In this document: positions 35,527-43,636 of the stretch, piece by piece
How positions within the stretch are numbered: the stretch's first letter is position 1
Layout: each line of letters starts with the position of its first letter
From: JACVRW01 sp034664125
Lineage (GTDB): Bacteria; Actinomycetota; Thermoleophilia; Solirubrobacterales; Thermoleophilaceae
DNA: 64,000 nt
NCBI GenBank assembly: GCA_034664125.1
Contig: JAXDIG010000038.1
Coordinates: 38,315-102,314 of the forward strand
Reading direction: 5' to 3'
Position numbers and translations under genes: made by a program
Notes under the pieces: generated by a model
Databases searched by the model: none
What the model was told of the DNA's origin: nothing
What the model saw: only the letters and a program-made list of their open reading frames with translations

Positions 35527-36167
35527 GGCTGGCCTTTGCGGTCGTCCTGCTCGCCGCCGCGGGCGCCGCCGGCGCGGCAGTGCCCGGTGAGGACGGTTCG
35601 CCCGCCACCCGGCGCGCGGGGCTCGTGGACGTCCACCGCTACGGCCCCGGCATCCGCGTCGAGCTCGCCTACCGCACGCCGCGCAACCTGACCGGCCGGC
35701 GCCTGCCCGGCTACTGCCGCGAGTGGGCGCTGCTGCTCGACCCGGCGGCGCGCGACCTGGGGCGGGTGCAGCGCAACCTGCGCCGAACCGGGCTCGGCCT
35801 GCTGGTGCTGGACGCATACCGGCCGGCGCGCGCCTCGCGCGCCCTCGTGCGCTGGGCTCGGCGGAGCGGCAGGGGCGATCTGGTCGGCACCTACATCGCG
35901 CGACGCAGCCGGCACAACACCGGCAGCGCGGTGGACCTGACGCTGGTGCGCGCCGCCGACGGCAGGCGGCTGCGCATGGGGTCGGGCTTCGACGAGCTCG
36001 GGCCGCGCGCGCACACGAACAACGCGACCGGCCGCGCGCTGCGCAACCGGCTGGTGCTCGAGCGCGCGATGGAGCGCTTCGGCTTCACCGGCTACTGGCG
36101 CGAGTGGTGGCACTTCGAGCACAGCGGGCCGGGCGCTCGCTACCTGGACGTGACTTTGGGGTGCTGA
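35523..36167 (+). CDS. VanX-like D-alanyl-D-alanine dipeptidase (M15), exported
   Basis: A 214-aa zinc peptidase with a signal peptide. Zinc/catalytic motifs are SRHNTGSAVDLTL (SxHxxGxAxD) and EWWHFEH (ExWH); LDAYRPARASRAL carries the catalytic Arg. It should hydrolyse D-Ala-D-Ala dipeptides outside the membrane, more likely for wall recycling than resistance, since no vanHA genes are present. GTG 35523 overlaps the serine hydrolase stop. Confidence 0.85.
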   Translation: MRLAFAVVLLAAAGAAGAAVPGEDGSPATRRAGLVDVHRYGPGIRVELAYRTPRNLTGRRLPGYCREWALLLDPAARDLGRVQRNLRRTGLGLLVLDAYRPARASRALVRWARRSGRGDLVGTYIARRSRHNTGSAVDLTLVRAADGRRLRMGSGFDELGPRAHTNNATGRALRNRLVLERAMERFGFTGYWREWWHFEHSGPGARYLDVTLGC

Positions 36168-36200
36168 GCCCCGCCTCGGGCCCGGACGCAACAGCGGCGA

Positions 36201-36288
36201 CCAGGGCGGCCCCAGGCCATGGGTGGGCCCCGAAACGGAGGCTATGTCTGACGTTGGGGGCCCACCCCCTCCGCCTCGGGCGCCCTGG
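36201..36288. repeat. Nested inverted repeat (long hairpin) between VanX-like gene and nadE
   Basis: Inner arms GGGTGGGCCCC (36221-36231) and GGGGCCCACCC (36257-36267) are perfectly complementary around a 25-nt loop starting GAAACGGAGG. Outer arms CCAGGGCG (36201-36208) and CGCCCTGG (36281-36288) enclose them. It lies in the 192-nt gap between two + strand genes and may end transcription of the first. Loop resembles that of the hairpin at 15859. Confidence 0.65.
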
Positions 36289-36359
36289 TTGCCCCAGTTC
36301 GCCTGCACGGCGCCGGCCGAGGAGTCTCCGCTCGCCGCCGGGCCCGCGATAATGGGCGC

Positions 36360-38150
36360 ATGCCCCCTGGACAGGATCTGCTCAGAGTCGCTCTCGCTCA
36401 GATCAACCCGACCGTCGGCGACATCGACGGCAACGCGCGCAAGATCGCCGAGCGGATCTCCGAGGCGCGCGACCAGGGCGCGGGGCTGGTCGTGTTCCCC
36501 GAGCTGGCCCTGAGCGGCTACCCGCCCGAGGACCTGCTGCTCAAGACCTCCTTCCTCGAGAGCGCGGCGGCGGCTTTGCAGGAGCTGGCCGCCCAGACGC
36601 GCGGCATCGTCGCGCTGGTCGGCTTCCCGGAGAGCGCCGACGATGTCTACAACTCCGCCGCCGTGCTGGCCGATGGCGAGATCGCCGCCGTATACCGCAA
36701 GATGTACCTGCCGAACTACGGCGTCTTCGACGAGCAGCGCTACTTCCAGTCGGGCGCCGAGGCGGGCGTCTTCGAGCTGAACGGCATTCCGATCGGGATC
36801 ACCGTGTGCGAGGACATCTGGGAGCCCGGGCCGCCCGCGATGACCGAGGCGCTGGCCGGCGCCCAGGTGATCGTGAACCTGTCGGCCTCCCCCTACCGCA
36901 TCGGCTACGGGCACGGGCGCGAGCGCATGCTGGTACAGCGCGCCGTCGACAACCTCGCCGCCGTCGTGTTCGTGAACACCGTCGGCGGCCAGGACGAGCT
37001 GGTCTTCGACGGGCACAGCGTGGCCGTCGACCAGGACGGGCGCGTGCTGGCGCGCTGCCCGCAGTTCGAGGAGAGCCTCACGCTGTGCACGATCGACCCG
37101 CGCGAGGTTTCGTCGGCTCGCCTGCGCGACACGCGCCACCGCGCGAACGTGCGCCGCCAGCGGCGCGCGGCCACCGTGGCGGAGCCGCCGGCGGTTCACC
37201 TGGCCAGCCTCGAGGTCTCCGCCGGAGGCAAGACGGTGGGCGGCACGACGGCACCGCTCCTGGGCGAGGAGGACGAGGTCTACACCGCGCTGCGCACCGG
37301 CCTGCGCGACTACGTGGACAAGAACGGCTTCGAGCACGTGGTGCTGGCGCTGTCGGGCGGGATCGACTCGGCGCTGGTGGCCCTGATCGCCGCCGACGCG
37401 CTCGGCGCCGAGCGCGTCACCTGCGTCTCGATGCCGTCGCCGTACTCGAGCGAGGGCACGCGGGCCGACGCTCGCGCGATCGCCGAGAACCTCGGGGTCG
37501 AGTTCAGGGAGATCTCAATCGCCGAGGCGATGGAGTCCTACACCGCGATGCTCTCCGATGCCTTCGCGGGCCGCGAGCCCGACATCACCGAGGAGAACAT
37601 CCAAGCGCGCATCCGCGGCAACCTGGTCATGGCGCTCTCGAACAAGTTCGGCTGGCTCGTGCTCGCCACGGGCAACAAGTCGGAGCTGTCGGTGGGCTAC
37701 GCGACGCTCTACGGCGACATGGCGGGCGGGTTCGCCGTCATCAAGGACGTCTTCAAGGGCTGGGTCTACCGCCTCGTCCGCTGGCGCAACGAGCAGGAAG
37801 GCCGGGAGCTGGTGCCGGCCAGCGTGCTCGAGCGCCCGCCCTCCGCGGAGCTGCGCCACGAGCAGCGCGACGACGAGTCGCTGCCGCCCTACGAGATCCT
37901 CGACGCCATCCTGGCCGGCTACGTCGAGGAGGACCTCGACGCCGTCGAGCTGGTGCGCCGCGGCCTGCCGCCCGAGGACATCGAGCGGGTCATTCGGATG
38001 GTCGACCGGGCCGAGTACAAGCGCCGCCAGGCGCCACCCGGGATCAAGATCTCCACGAAGGCGTTCGGCCGCGACCGCCGCCTGCCGATCACCAACCGGT
38101 TCGAGACGCGCGTAGAGACACAGCCGCGGCGTCTGCGCGCGTTGCGCTGA
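36360..38150 (+). CDS. nadE: Glutamine-dependent NAD+ synthetase
   Basis: A 596-aa two-domain enzyme making NAD+ from deamido-NAD+. The N-terminal nitrilase-like glutaminase has the Glu-Lys-Cys triad: E48 (FPELALSGYPPEDLL), K114 (YRKMYLPNYGVFDE) and C150 (TVCEDIWEP). The C-terminal synthetase domain has the PP-loop SGGIDSALVALIA and ATGNKSELSVGYATLYGDMAGG. Ammonia is channelled between domains. Single-gene unit with its own upstream region. Confidence 0.95.
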   Translation: MPPGQDLLRVALAQINPTVGDIDGNARKIAERISEARDQGAGLVVFPELALSGYPPEDLLLKTSFLESAAAALQELAAQTRGIVALVGFPESADDVYNSAAVLADGEIAAVYRKMYLPNYGVFDEQRYFQSGAEAGVFELNGIPIGITVCEDIWEPGPPAMTEALAGAQVIVNLSASPYRIGYGHGRERMLVQRAVDNLAAVVFVNTVGGQDELVFDGHSVAVDQDGRVLARCPQFEESLTLCTIDPREVSSARLRDTRHRANVRRQRRAATVAEPPAVHLASLEVSAGGKTVGGTTAPLLGEEDEVYTALRTGLRDYVDKNGFEHVVLALSGGIDSALVALIAADALGAERVTCVSMPSPYSSEGTRADARAIAENLGVEFREISIAEAMESYTAMLSDAFAGREPDITEENIQARIRGNLVMALSNKFGWLVLATGNKSELSVGYATLYGDMAGGFAVIKDVFKGWVYRLVRWRNEQEGRELVPASVLERPPSAELRHEQRDDESLPPYEILDAILAGYVEEDLDAVELVRRGLPPEDIERVIRMVDRAEYKRRQAPPGIKISTKAFGRDRRLPITNRFETRVETQPRRLRALR

Positions 38151-38171
38151 GCTGCCCCGAACCGCTCCGGC

Positions 38172-38228
38172 GGCGAGTGATAGCGAGGTTTCCGGTCATA
38201 TTGTCCGGAAAGCTCTCCCACACTCGCC
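38172..38228. terminator. Nested inverted repeat between convergent nadE and thioesterase genes
   Basis: Inner arms TTTCCGG (38189-38195) and CCGGAAA (38205-38211) around a 9-nt AT-rich loop, with outer arms GGCGAGTG (38172-38179) and CACTCGCC (38221-38228). Placement between convergent genes fits a bidirectional terminator. Confidence 0.5.
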
Positions 38229-38269
38229 CCGGGCGCCCTTGGTAGCTGCAGTTTGGCGCGCCGCAGGCG

Positions 38270-38683
38270 CTACTCGGCCGGAGCGGGCCGCACGGCGAGC
38301 GTCACGCGGGAGATCGCGCAGAGCCGGCCGTCGTCGTCGGTGAACTCCACGTCCCAGACCCACGTCGTGCGCCCGCGGTGCCGTGGCGTGCCCTCGCCGT
38401 TGACCCAGCCGCTCGTGACGGGGCGCAGGAACGTCGTGTGGTTCGACTGGCCGACGGCGAGATTGCCGCTGGCCCTTACGGCGATCACCGTGGCCAAGGA
38501 CACCATCGACTCCGCCAGCGCGGCGTAGGTGCCGCCGTGCACCAGGCCCATCGGCTGCTGTACGCGGCGCTCGACCGGGCAGCGAGCGCGACAGCGCTCG
38601 CCGTTCGCCTCGAGCAGCTCGAAGCCGAGCACGTCGTCGAGCGTTCCCGGCACGGGATACCCCTCTACCTGCCGTTCCGACAC
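38270..38683 (-). CDS. PaaI/YdiI-type hotdog thioesterase
   Basis: A 137-aa hotdog-fold acyl-CoA thioesterase. The signature GLVHGGTYAALAESMVS (HGG followed by the catalytic Glu) is clear, preceded by LGFELLEANGERCRARCPV and followed by LAVGQSNHTTFLRPV. Substrate probably an aromatic or medium-chain acyl-CoA. GTG 38683 gives the normal length and leaves 70 nt to the divergent gene; upstream in-frame codons are less likely. Confidence 0.8.
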   Translation of the reverse strand: MSERQVEGYPVPGTLDDVLGFELLEANGERCRARCPVERRVQQPMGLVHGGTYAALAESMVSLATVIAVRASGNLAVGQSNHTTFLRPVTSGWVNGEGTPRHRGRTTWVWDVEFTDDDGRLCAISRVTLAVRPAPAE

Positions 38684-38753
38684 GGGCGAGCACACTACAG
38701 TTCGCGAGGCCCGAAGCAGCAGGGCTGTCCGGCTGCGTAGGGAAGGCACTTTT

Positions 38754-39749
38754 ATGGCGACTTTCGATCAACTGTCCGACGAGCAGCGGGCGATCGTCGA
38801 GCTTGTGCTCCAGCAGGGCAAGAGCTACGACGAGCTGGCGGACATGCTCGGGATCCCGGAAGCGCGCGTGCGCGAGCGCGCCCGCGACGCCCTCGTCGAG
38901 CTCGCCCCGGTCAGCGTGCGCGGGGTCGAGGAGGACTGGCGCGGGCAGCTCGCCGACTACGTGCTCGGCCAGCAGGCCGGCCCCGAGGCGACCGCCACGC
39001 GCGGTCACCTGCGCCGCTCCGAGGCGGCGCGCAGCTGGACGCGCTCGCTGATCGACTCGCTCGAGCAGCTCTACGACAACGGCGACATGCCGGCGATTCC
39101 CGACGGCGAGCGTGGCTCGCGCCGGGCGGCGGCCGCCGCCCCTCGCGAGGCTGGCGCCGAGGCGGCCGAGCCCGGCCCGCTCGCCGGCAGCGCCGACGCG
39201 GCCGTGCGGCGGCGCCGGATCCTCGCGGGCGCCGCGGCGGCGGTGGTCGTGCTGGCGGCCGTGCTGCTGTGGCCCGGCCGCGTCTTGACGGGGGGCGACG
39301 ACAAGAAGCCCGCGTCGGCCGATCGCGCGTCGGCCCCGATCTCCAAGAAGCGCCAGGGGTCGGCGGTGATCGCCCTGAAGGACGGCAAGACCCAGCTGCT
39401 CGTCCAGGCCGTGGGGCTCGAGCCGAGCACGCAGACCTCGGCATACCAGGTCTGGCTCTACGACTCGCGGACCAAGCGCAAGTCCCTGGGCGCGACGGCA
39501 ACGGACAAGCGGGGCAACCTGCAGGTGCTCGGCAGCCTTCCCAGCGACTACAAGAACTGGAACTTCATCGACGTCACCTCGGTACAGGTGACGGGCCAGG
39601 GGTCCAAGCAGCAGGTGAAGACGGGGCCGTCGGTGCTGCGCGGCCTGCTGGAGCTTGCCAAGAAGCCGATCGAAACCGGCACCGGCAACAACAAGGCGAC
39701 GGTGCTGGCGAACATCCCCCTGCAGCCGTTGCCCGAGTCCGGCGGATAG
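38754..39749 (+). CDS. Fusion of sigma-region-4-like HTH with membrane anti-sigma (RskA-like) domain
   Basis: A 331-aa protein. Residues ~4-45 (LSDEQRAIVELVLQQGKSY, then ELADMLGIPEARVRERARDAL) match sigma70 region 4, but region 2 is absent. A charged linker, one membrane helix (~158-178, ILAGAAAAVVVLAAVLLW) and an extracytoplasmic C-terminal domain follow. That domain (SAYQVWLYDSRTKRKSLG, NWNFIDVTSVQVT) resembles RskA. It might be a membrane-tethered regulator or a degenerate anti-sigma factor. No partner sigma gene is adjacent. ATG 38754 follows a GGGAAGG-type ribosome site; the next gene starts immediately after the stop. Confidence 0.7.
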   Translation: MATFDQLSDEQRAIVELVLQQGKSYDELADMLGIPEARVRERARDALVELAPVSVRGVEEDWRGQLADYVLGQQAGPEATATRGHLRRSEAARSWTRSLIDSLEQLYDNGDMPAIPDGERGSRRAAAAAPREAGAEAAEPGPLAGSADAAVRRRRILAGAAAAVVVLAAVLLWPGRVLTGGDDKKPASADRASAPISKKRQGSAVIALKDGKTQLLVQAVGLEPSTQTSAYQVWLYDSRTKRKSLGATATDKRGNLQVLGSLPSDYKNWNFIDVTSVQVTGQGSKQQVKTGPSVLRGLLELAKKPIETGTGNNKATVLANIPLQPLPESGG

Positions 39750-40337
39750 ATGCAGCCCAGCCCGATGCGCTCCTTCGACCCGCGCCGGGTGGGGGGCCTC
39801 GAGTGCCGGGCCTGGGAGACGTACTACCGGCGCAAGTGGGGCGCCTTCCTGGTGGCCTCGATAGTGCTGGTGAGGGCGGCGTTCCGGATGAGCTGGCCGC
39901 GCACGCTCGTGGGCGCCTGGCTGGTGCTGCGGGCAAACCAGGTGTGGGCGCCGTTCCCGAACAACGACCCGGACGCCGCGCGGGCGCTGATGAGGCGCTT
40001 CTACCAGCTGCTGCGGCGAAGCGAAGCGGCGCAGTTCGACCCCACGCGCGCCGCGGAGCTGGAGGTGGAGTGGTGGCGGGTGCACCGCGAGCACCAGCAC
40101 GCCGCCCTGGACGACCCGTCCGAGGGGCTGACGGCGGCGCTGCGCGACCTCTACGCCTATACCTACTCGGTGGATCCCGCCGACGTCCATCGGGCCGCGC
40201 AGCTGCGCGCGGAGGCGATGGACGTCTCCGATCGCTGGGTGGAGGCCGGCAGCGACCCCGACAACCCCCTGCTGGCCAACGAGCGCGCCCTACTGGTGCG
40301 CTCGTACGCGGCGCTGCTGGCCGCCGTGCACGGCTAG
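39750..40337 (+). CDS. Hypothetical protein with one or two hydrophobic segments
   Basis: A 195-aa protein not recognised. A hydrophobic stretch at about residues 29-66 (WGAFLVASIVLVRAAF, then LVGAWLVLRANQVWAPF) suggests membrane attachment; the C-terminal ~125 residues are helical and rich in Glu/Arg/Ala with conserved-looking Trp (EVEWWRVHREHQH). The ATG directly follows the stop of the sigma-4/RskA fusion gene, so they are co-transcribed and perhaps partners. Its stop shares CTAG with the convergent AGPS-like gene. Confidence 0.6.
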   Translation: MQPSPMRSFDPRRVGGLECRAWETYYRRKWGAFLVASIVLVRAAFRMSWPRTLVGAWLVLRANQVWAPFPNNDPDAARALMRRFYQLLRRSEAAQFDPTRAAELEVEWWRVHREHQHAALDDPSEGLTAALRDLYAYTYSVDPADVHRAAQLRAEAMDVSDRWVEAGSDPDNPLLANERALLVRSYAALLAAVHG

Positions 40338-41953
40338 GGCAACAGCTTCCCGGGGTTCATGATCCCGACCGGGTCGAGCCGCTCCTTGGCGGCTCGGATC
40401 AGGTCCACGCCGGCCTTGCCTATCTCCGCGGTCAGCCAGGGCGCGTGATCGCGTCCGATCGCGTGGTGGTGGGTGATCGTTCCGCCGGCGGCGACGATCG
40501 CGTCGCAGGCCGCGGTCTTGGCCGCCCGCCACTGCTCCAGCGCCGCGTCGGGCTCTTGGCGGGCCAGGAACGTGTAATAGAGCGACGCGCCGGAGCGGTA
40601 CAGGTGCGACACGTGGCACATGACCAGCGGGGGCGTGCCGCGCTCGGACAGCGTCTTGCGCAGCGCGTCGCCGACCGCCGCGTACAGCCGCGGCAGATTG
40701 CTCCACGAGGTGGCCGTCTCGAGCGTCTCCACGAAGACACCGTGATCGAGCAGGGCGTCGCGCAGGTAGGGCCCCGCGTAGCGGCCGCGCAGCCAGGCGT
40801 CGCCGGGCCTGCGGCCCAGCCGCACGCCGCCGCCCGCGCGCAGCAGCGCCCCGGTGTGCAGCCGGCGCCGCTCCACGTCCTCCGCGTCGCCCTCGAAGCC
40901 CACGATCGCCAGGCACCCGCCCTCGTGGCCGCGCAGGCGCAGGTAGGCCTTGCCGGCCCGCTCGGCGGCGCTGCCCGACGACGCCAGGGCGAGCGACAGC
41001 CGCGTCTCCTGCTCGTCTGATAGTCGCACCACGTCGGGCGAGGCGTCCGCCTGCTCCATCACGCGCAGCGCCTCGTGGCCCTCGGCGAACGACCGGAACG
41101 ACCAGCCCTCGTAGCGGCGCGCGGCGGGTAGCGCCCGCACTCGCAACGTGGCCTCGCAGATCACGCCGAGCACGCCCTCGGAGCCGACCAGCAGCTCGCG
41201 CACGTCGGGCCCCGCCGCGGTGCCGGGCACGGGGCGGCGCGCCACCTCCGCCGCCGGCGCGATCAACCGCAGTCCCTCGACGAGCTCGTCGATGCGCCCG
41301 TAGCCGGTCGACGCCTGCCCCGCCGAGCGGGTCGCCACCCAGCCGCCCACCGTCGAGTACTCGAACGACTGCGGGAAGTGGCCCAGCGTGACTCCCTCCG
41401 CGGCCAAGCGCCGTTCGGCCTCGGGCCCGAACAGCCCGGCCTCGAGGGTCGCAGTGAGCGATGTGCGGTCGACGCCGACCAGGCGATCGAGCCGGGCGAG
41501 GTCCAGGGAGACGACCGCCGGGAAGCCGTTGGCCACAGGGTCCACCCCGCCGACCACGCTGGTGCCGCCGCCGAACGGGACCACGGCCACGCGCGCCTCA
41601 GCGCAGGCGGCCAGCAGCGCCCGCACCTCGTCCGCCGACCCGGGCTCCACCACCGCGTCGGGCGCCCCGGCCAGGTTGCCCGTGCGCAGCCGGATCAGGT
41701 CCGGATAGCTGCGCCCGGCCGCGTGCCCGACCCGGGCGGCGCGGTCGTGGCGCACGTGGTCCTCCCCCACCACGCGCGCCAGCCGCTCGCGGACGGGTCG
41801 GTCGAGCCGCGGCTCGGGCAGCCGCACCTCGTCGAGCGCGACCGGCGGCGTGCGCGCGGACACGTCGAGGCCGAGCTCGGAGCGCAGCATCGCCAGGGCC
41901 TGCTCCGGGAGCGCCACGTCGTGGCCGTCCTCGCCCCACCCCCACCACCTCAT
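40334..41953 (-). CDS. FAD-linked oxidase, alkyldihydroxyacetonephosphate synthase-like
   Basis: A 539-aa VAO-family flavoprotein. The N-terminus MRWWGWGEDG is typical of bacterial AGPS-like proteins; the FAD loop is VVPFGGGTSVVGG, and the C-terminal THHHAIGRDHAPWL matches the catalytic His-triad helix. AGPS makes ether lipid precursors in eukaryotes; bacterial homologues may act in ether lipid synthesis or as D-lactate/glycolate-type oxidases. ATG 41953 overlaps the SRPBCC stop (ATGA), last gene of a run of coupled genes. Confidence 0.82.
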   Translation of the reverse strand: MRWWGWGEDGHDVALPEQALAMLRSELGLDVSARTPPVALDEVRLPEPRLDRPVRERLARVVGEDHVRHDRAARVGHAAGRSYPDLIRLRTGNLAGAPDAVVEPGSADEVRALLAACAEARVAVVPFGGGTSVVGGVDPVANGFPAVVSLDLARLDRLVGVDRTSLTATLEAGLFGPEAERRLAAEGVTLGHFPQSFEYSTVGGWVATRSAGQASTGYGRIDELVEGLRLIAPAAEVARRPVPGTAAGPDVRELLVGSEGVLGVICEATLRVRALPAARRYEGWSFRSFAEGHEALRVMEQADASPDVVRLSDEQETRLSLALASSGSAAERAGKAYLRLRGHEGGCLAIVGFEGDAEDVERRRLHTGALLRAGGGVRLGRRPGDAWLRGRYAGPYLRDALLDHGVFVETLETATSWSNLPRLYAAVGDALRKTLSERGTPPLVMCHVSHLYRSGASLYYTFLARQEPDAALEQWRAAKTAACDAIVAAGGTITHHHAIGRDHAPWLTAEIGKAGVDLIRAAKERLDPVGIMNPGKLLP

Positions 41954-42381
41954 CCGAACAGCCTTTCGAGGCCTTCTACCGCGCCGTCCACCTGGCGCCT
42001 GCCGGCGGCGCGGAACTGCAGCGGGGCGAAGCGCGCCCAGCCGCGCGGCTTCTGGTCGAGGGCGATCGCCACACGTGTGCCGTCCTCGGCGGCGGACAGC
42101 TCCACCGAAGTGGTTGCCTCCGTAAGGATGCGCTCGAAGGGCGAGTGCTCGACCTCTTGGCGCCAGACGAGCCGGCTCGGCTCCTCGGCGGCCACGCGGG
42201 TGAAGTCCATCCGCACGGACTTGCCCTTCGGGGAGGTCAGCACCGTCGTCCATGCCTCCGGCGTCGCCTCCTCCACGCGCGTCACGCCCGGCCACCAGCG
42301 CGGCAGCGCCTCAGGGTCGCTCACCACGCGCCAGACCTCGTTGAGCGACCCCGAAACCACCGTCTCGCGCTGCACGATCAC
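41950..42381 (-). CDS. SRPBCC-family protein
   Basis: A 143-aa START-like/polyketide-cyclase-type domain: VIVQRETVVSGSLNEVWRVV, the diagnostic PEALPRWWPGVTRVE loop, and a long C-terminal helix RRQVDGAVEGLERLFG. These bind hydrophobic ligands. The GTG at 42381 overlaps the apt stop and the gene's stop overlaps the AGPS-like start, which fixes the ends. Confidence 0.78.
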   Translation of the reverse strand: MIVQRETVVSGSLNEVWRVVSDPEALPRWWPGVTRVEEATPEAWTTVLTSPKGKSVRMDFTRVAAEEPSRLVWRQEVEHSPFERILTEATTSVELSAAEDGTRVAIALDQKPRGWARFAPLQFRAAGRRQVDGAVEGLERLFG

Positions 42382-42905
42382 TCCGAGTCGTACACGAGGA
42401 GCGAATGCACGTCGTAGCCGGCGAGCCGCTCGCGTCCGTGCAGGAAGGCCAGTTCGATCACGAAAGCGCATCCTGCCACGACTCCGCCCGCCTGCTCCAC
42501 CAGGCCGCACAGCGCCCGCGCCGTACCGCCGGTCGCGAGCAGGTCGTCGTGCACCAGCACCCGCGCGCCGCCCCTTACCGCGTCCGAGTGCACCTCGAGC
42601 GCATCCAAGCCGTACTCCAGCTCGTACTCGACCGACGTCACCGCGCGCGGAAGCTTGCCGGGCTTGCGGGCGAGGATGAAGCCGGCGCCGGCCGCCGCCG
42701 CCACCGCGCCCCCGAGCACGAACCCGCGCGCCTCGGCCGACACGACGTAGTCGATTTCGCGCGAGCTCACGTAGTCCGCCAGCCTGTCCACGGCCTCGCG
42801 CAGCCCGTCGGGATCGAGGAACAGCGTGGTGATGTCGTAGAAGAGGATCCCCGGCTTCGGGAAGTCGGGGACCCTGCCGACGTAGCTGTCGAGGTCCAGC
42901 GTCAG
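42378..42905 (-). CDS. apt: Adenine phosphoribosyltransferase, probable CTG start
   Basis: A 175-aa enzyme converting adenine and PRPP to AMP. The N-terminal VPDFPKPGILFYDITTLF, KPGKLPRAV, YELEYGLDALE and the PRPP loop VLVHDDLLATGGTA are all standard. The first ordinary start in frame (GTG 42791) would delete the conserved FPKPGI.F.DIT block, and no ATG/GTG/TTG occurs in frame for well over 100 nt further upstream. CTG 42905 overlaps the MerR stop as CTGA, the same 4-nt overlap seen at the neighbouring junctions, so a non-canonical CTG start is inferred. Confidence 0.88.
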   Translation of the reverse strand: MTLDLDSYVGRVPDFPKPGILFYDITTLFLDPDGLREAVDRLADYVSSREIDYVVSAEARGFVLGGAVAAAAGAGFILARKPGKLPRAVTSVEYELEYGLDALEVHSDAVRGGARVLVHDDLLATGGTARALCGLVEQAGGVVAGCAFVIELAFLHGRERLAGYDVHSLLVYDSE

Positions 42906-43636
42906 CGCGCGAGCTTGCGCAGGTCGCGGATCAGCAGCAGGTGCTTGAGGTGAGAGGCGATCGCGGCCAGGTTCTCGAGCGCCTCGACGGCCTCCTTGCG
43001 GCGCTCCGGGTTGCGCGAGCGCAGGGCCGGCGCGAGGATTTGCTCCAGCAGGGCCGCCTCGCGGTCGGCCGACGTGCGGAATACGCGCAGGTTGCGACCG
43101 CCCACGCCGAAGCGCTTGAGCTCGGTCACGGCGCGGATGATCTCGCGCTCGGTGTCGTCGTAGAGCTGCTCGCCGTCGCGCCGCTCGCCCTTGATCACGC
43201 CGTAGTCCTCGAGCTCCTTGACCAGCGCCTGGTCGGCGCCGGTGTCCTCCAGCACGTCGTCGAGGCGGTAGAGCGAGCCGGGCCCCCGCAGGGCCACGGT
43301 GGCCCGCCTCGGCTGCCGCGCCTCGGGGGCGGTGCTCTGAGGGGCGGCCTCGGACTCGGACAGGCCGGACGCGAGCTCCTGGCGGATCACGCGCAGGGGC
43401 AGGAACTCGTCGCGCTGGAGGCGCAGGATCGTGCGCAGGCGGTCCACGTCAGCCGGCGCATAGAGCCGGTAGCCGCCCGGGGTGCGGCGCGGCGACAGCA
43501 GCTTCTGGTCCTCCAGGTAGCGGATCTTGGAGATGGAGATGTCGGGGAACTCGCGCTCCAGTTGCTTGACGACGGCCCCGATCGTGAGCGCCTTCTCCTT
43601 GCGCGGGGGCGGTCCGCTGGCGACGTCCGTGCTCAT
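42902..43636 (-). CDS. ftsR: MerR-family regulator, FtsR-like
   Basis: A 244-aa regulator with an N-terminal MerR winged helix (LTIGAVVKQLEREFPDISI, IRYLEDQKLL, RTPGGYRLYAPADVDRL), a Ser/Pro/Ala linker, a second winged-helix-like segment (YRLDDVLEDTGADQALVKEL) and a C-terminal helical region. The layout and the position downstream of a GarA-like FHA gene match Rv1828/FtsR of mycobacteria and corynebacteria, which regulates ftsZ. ATG 43636 overlaps the FHA stop (ATGA); its own stop overlaps apt. Confidence 0.8.
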   Translation of the reverse strand: MSTDVASGPPPRKEKALTIGAVVKQLEREFPDISISKIRYLEDQKLLSPRRTPGGYRLYAPADVDRLRTILRLQRDEFLPLRVIRQELASGLSESEAAPQSTAPEARQPRRATVALRGPGSLYRLDDVLEDTGADQALVKELEDYGVIKGERRDGEQLYDDTEREIIRAVTELKRFGVGGRNLRVFRTSADREAALLEQILAPALRSRNPERRKEAVEALENLAAIASHLKHLLLIRDLRKLAR

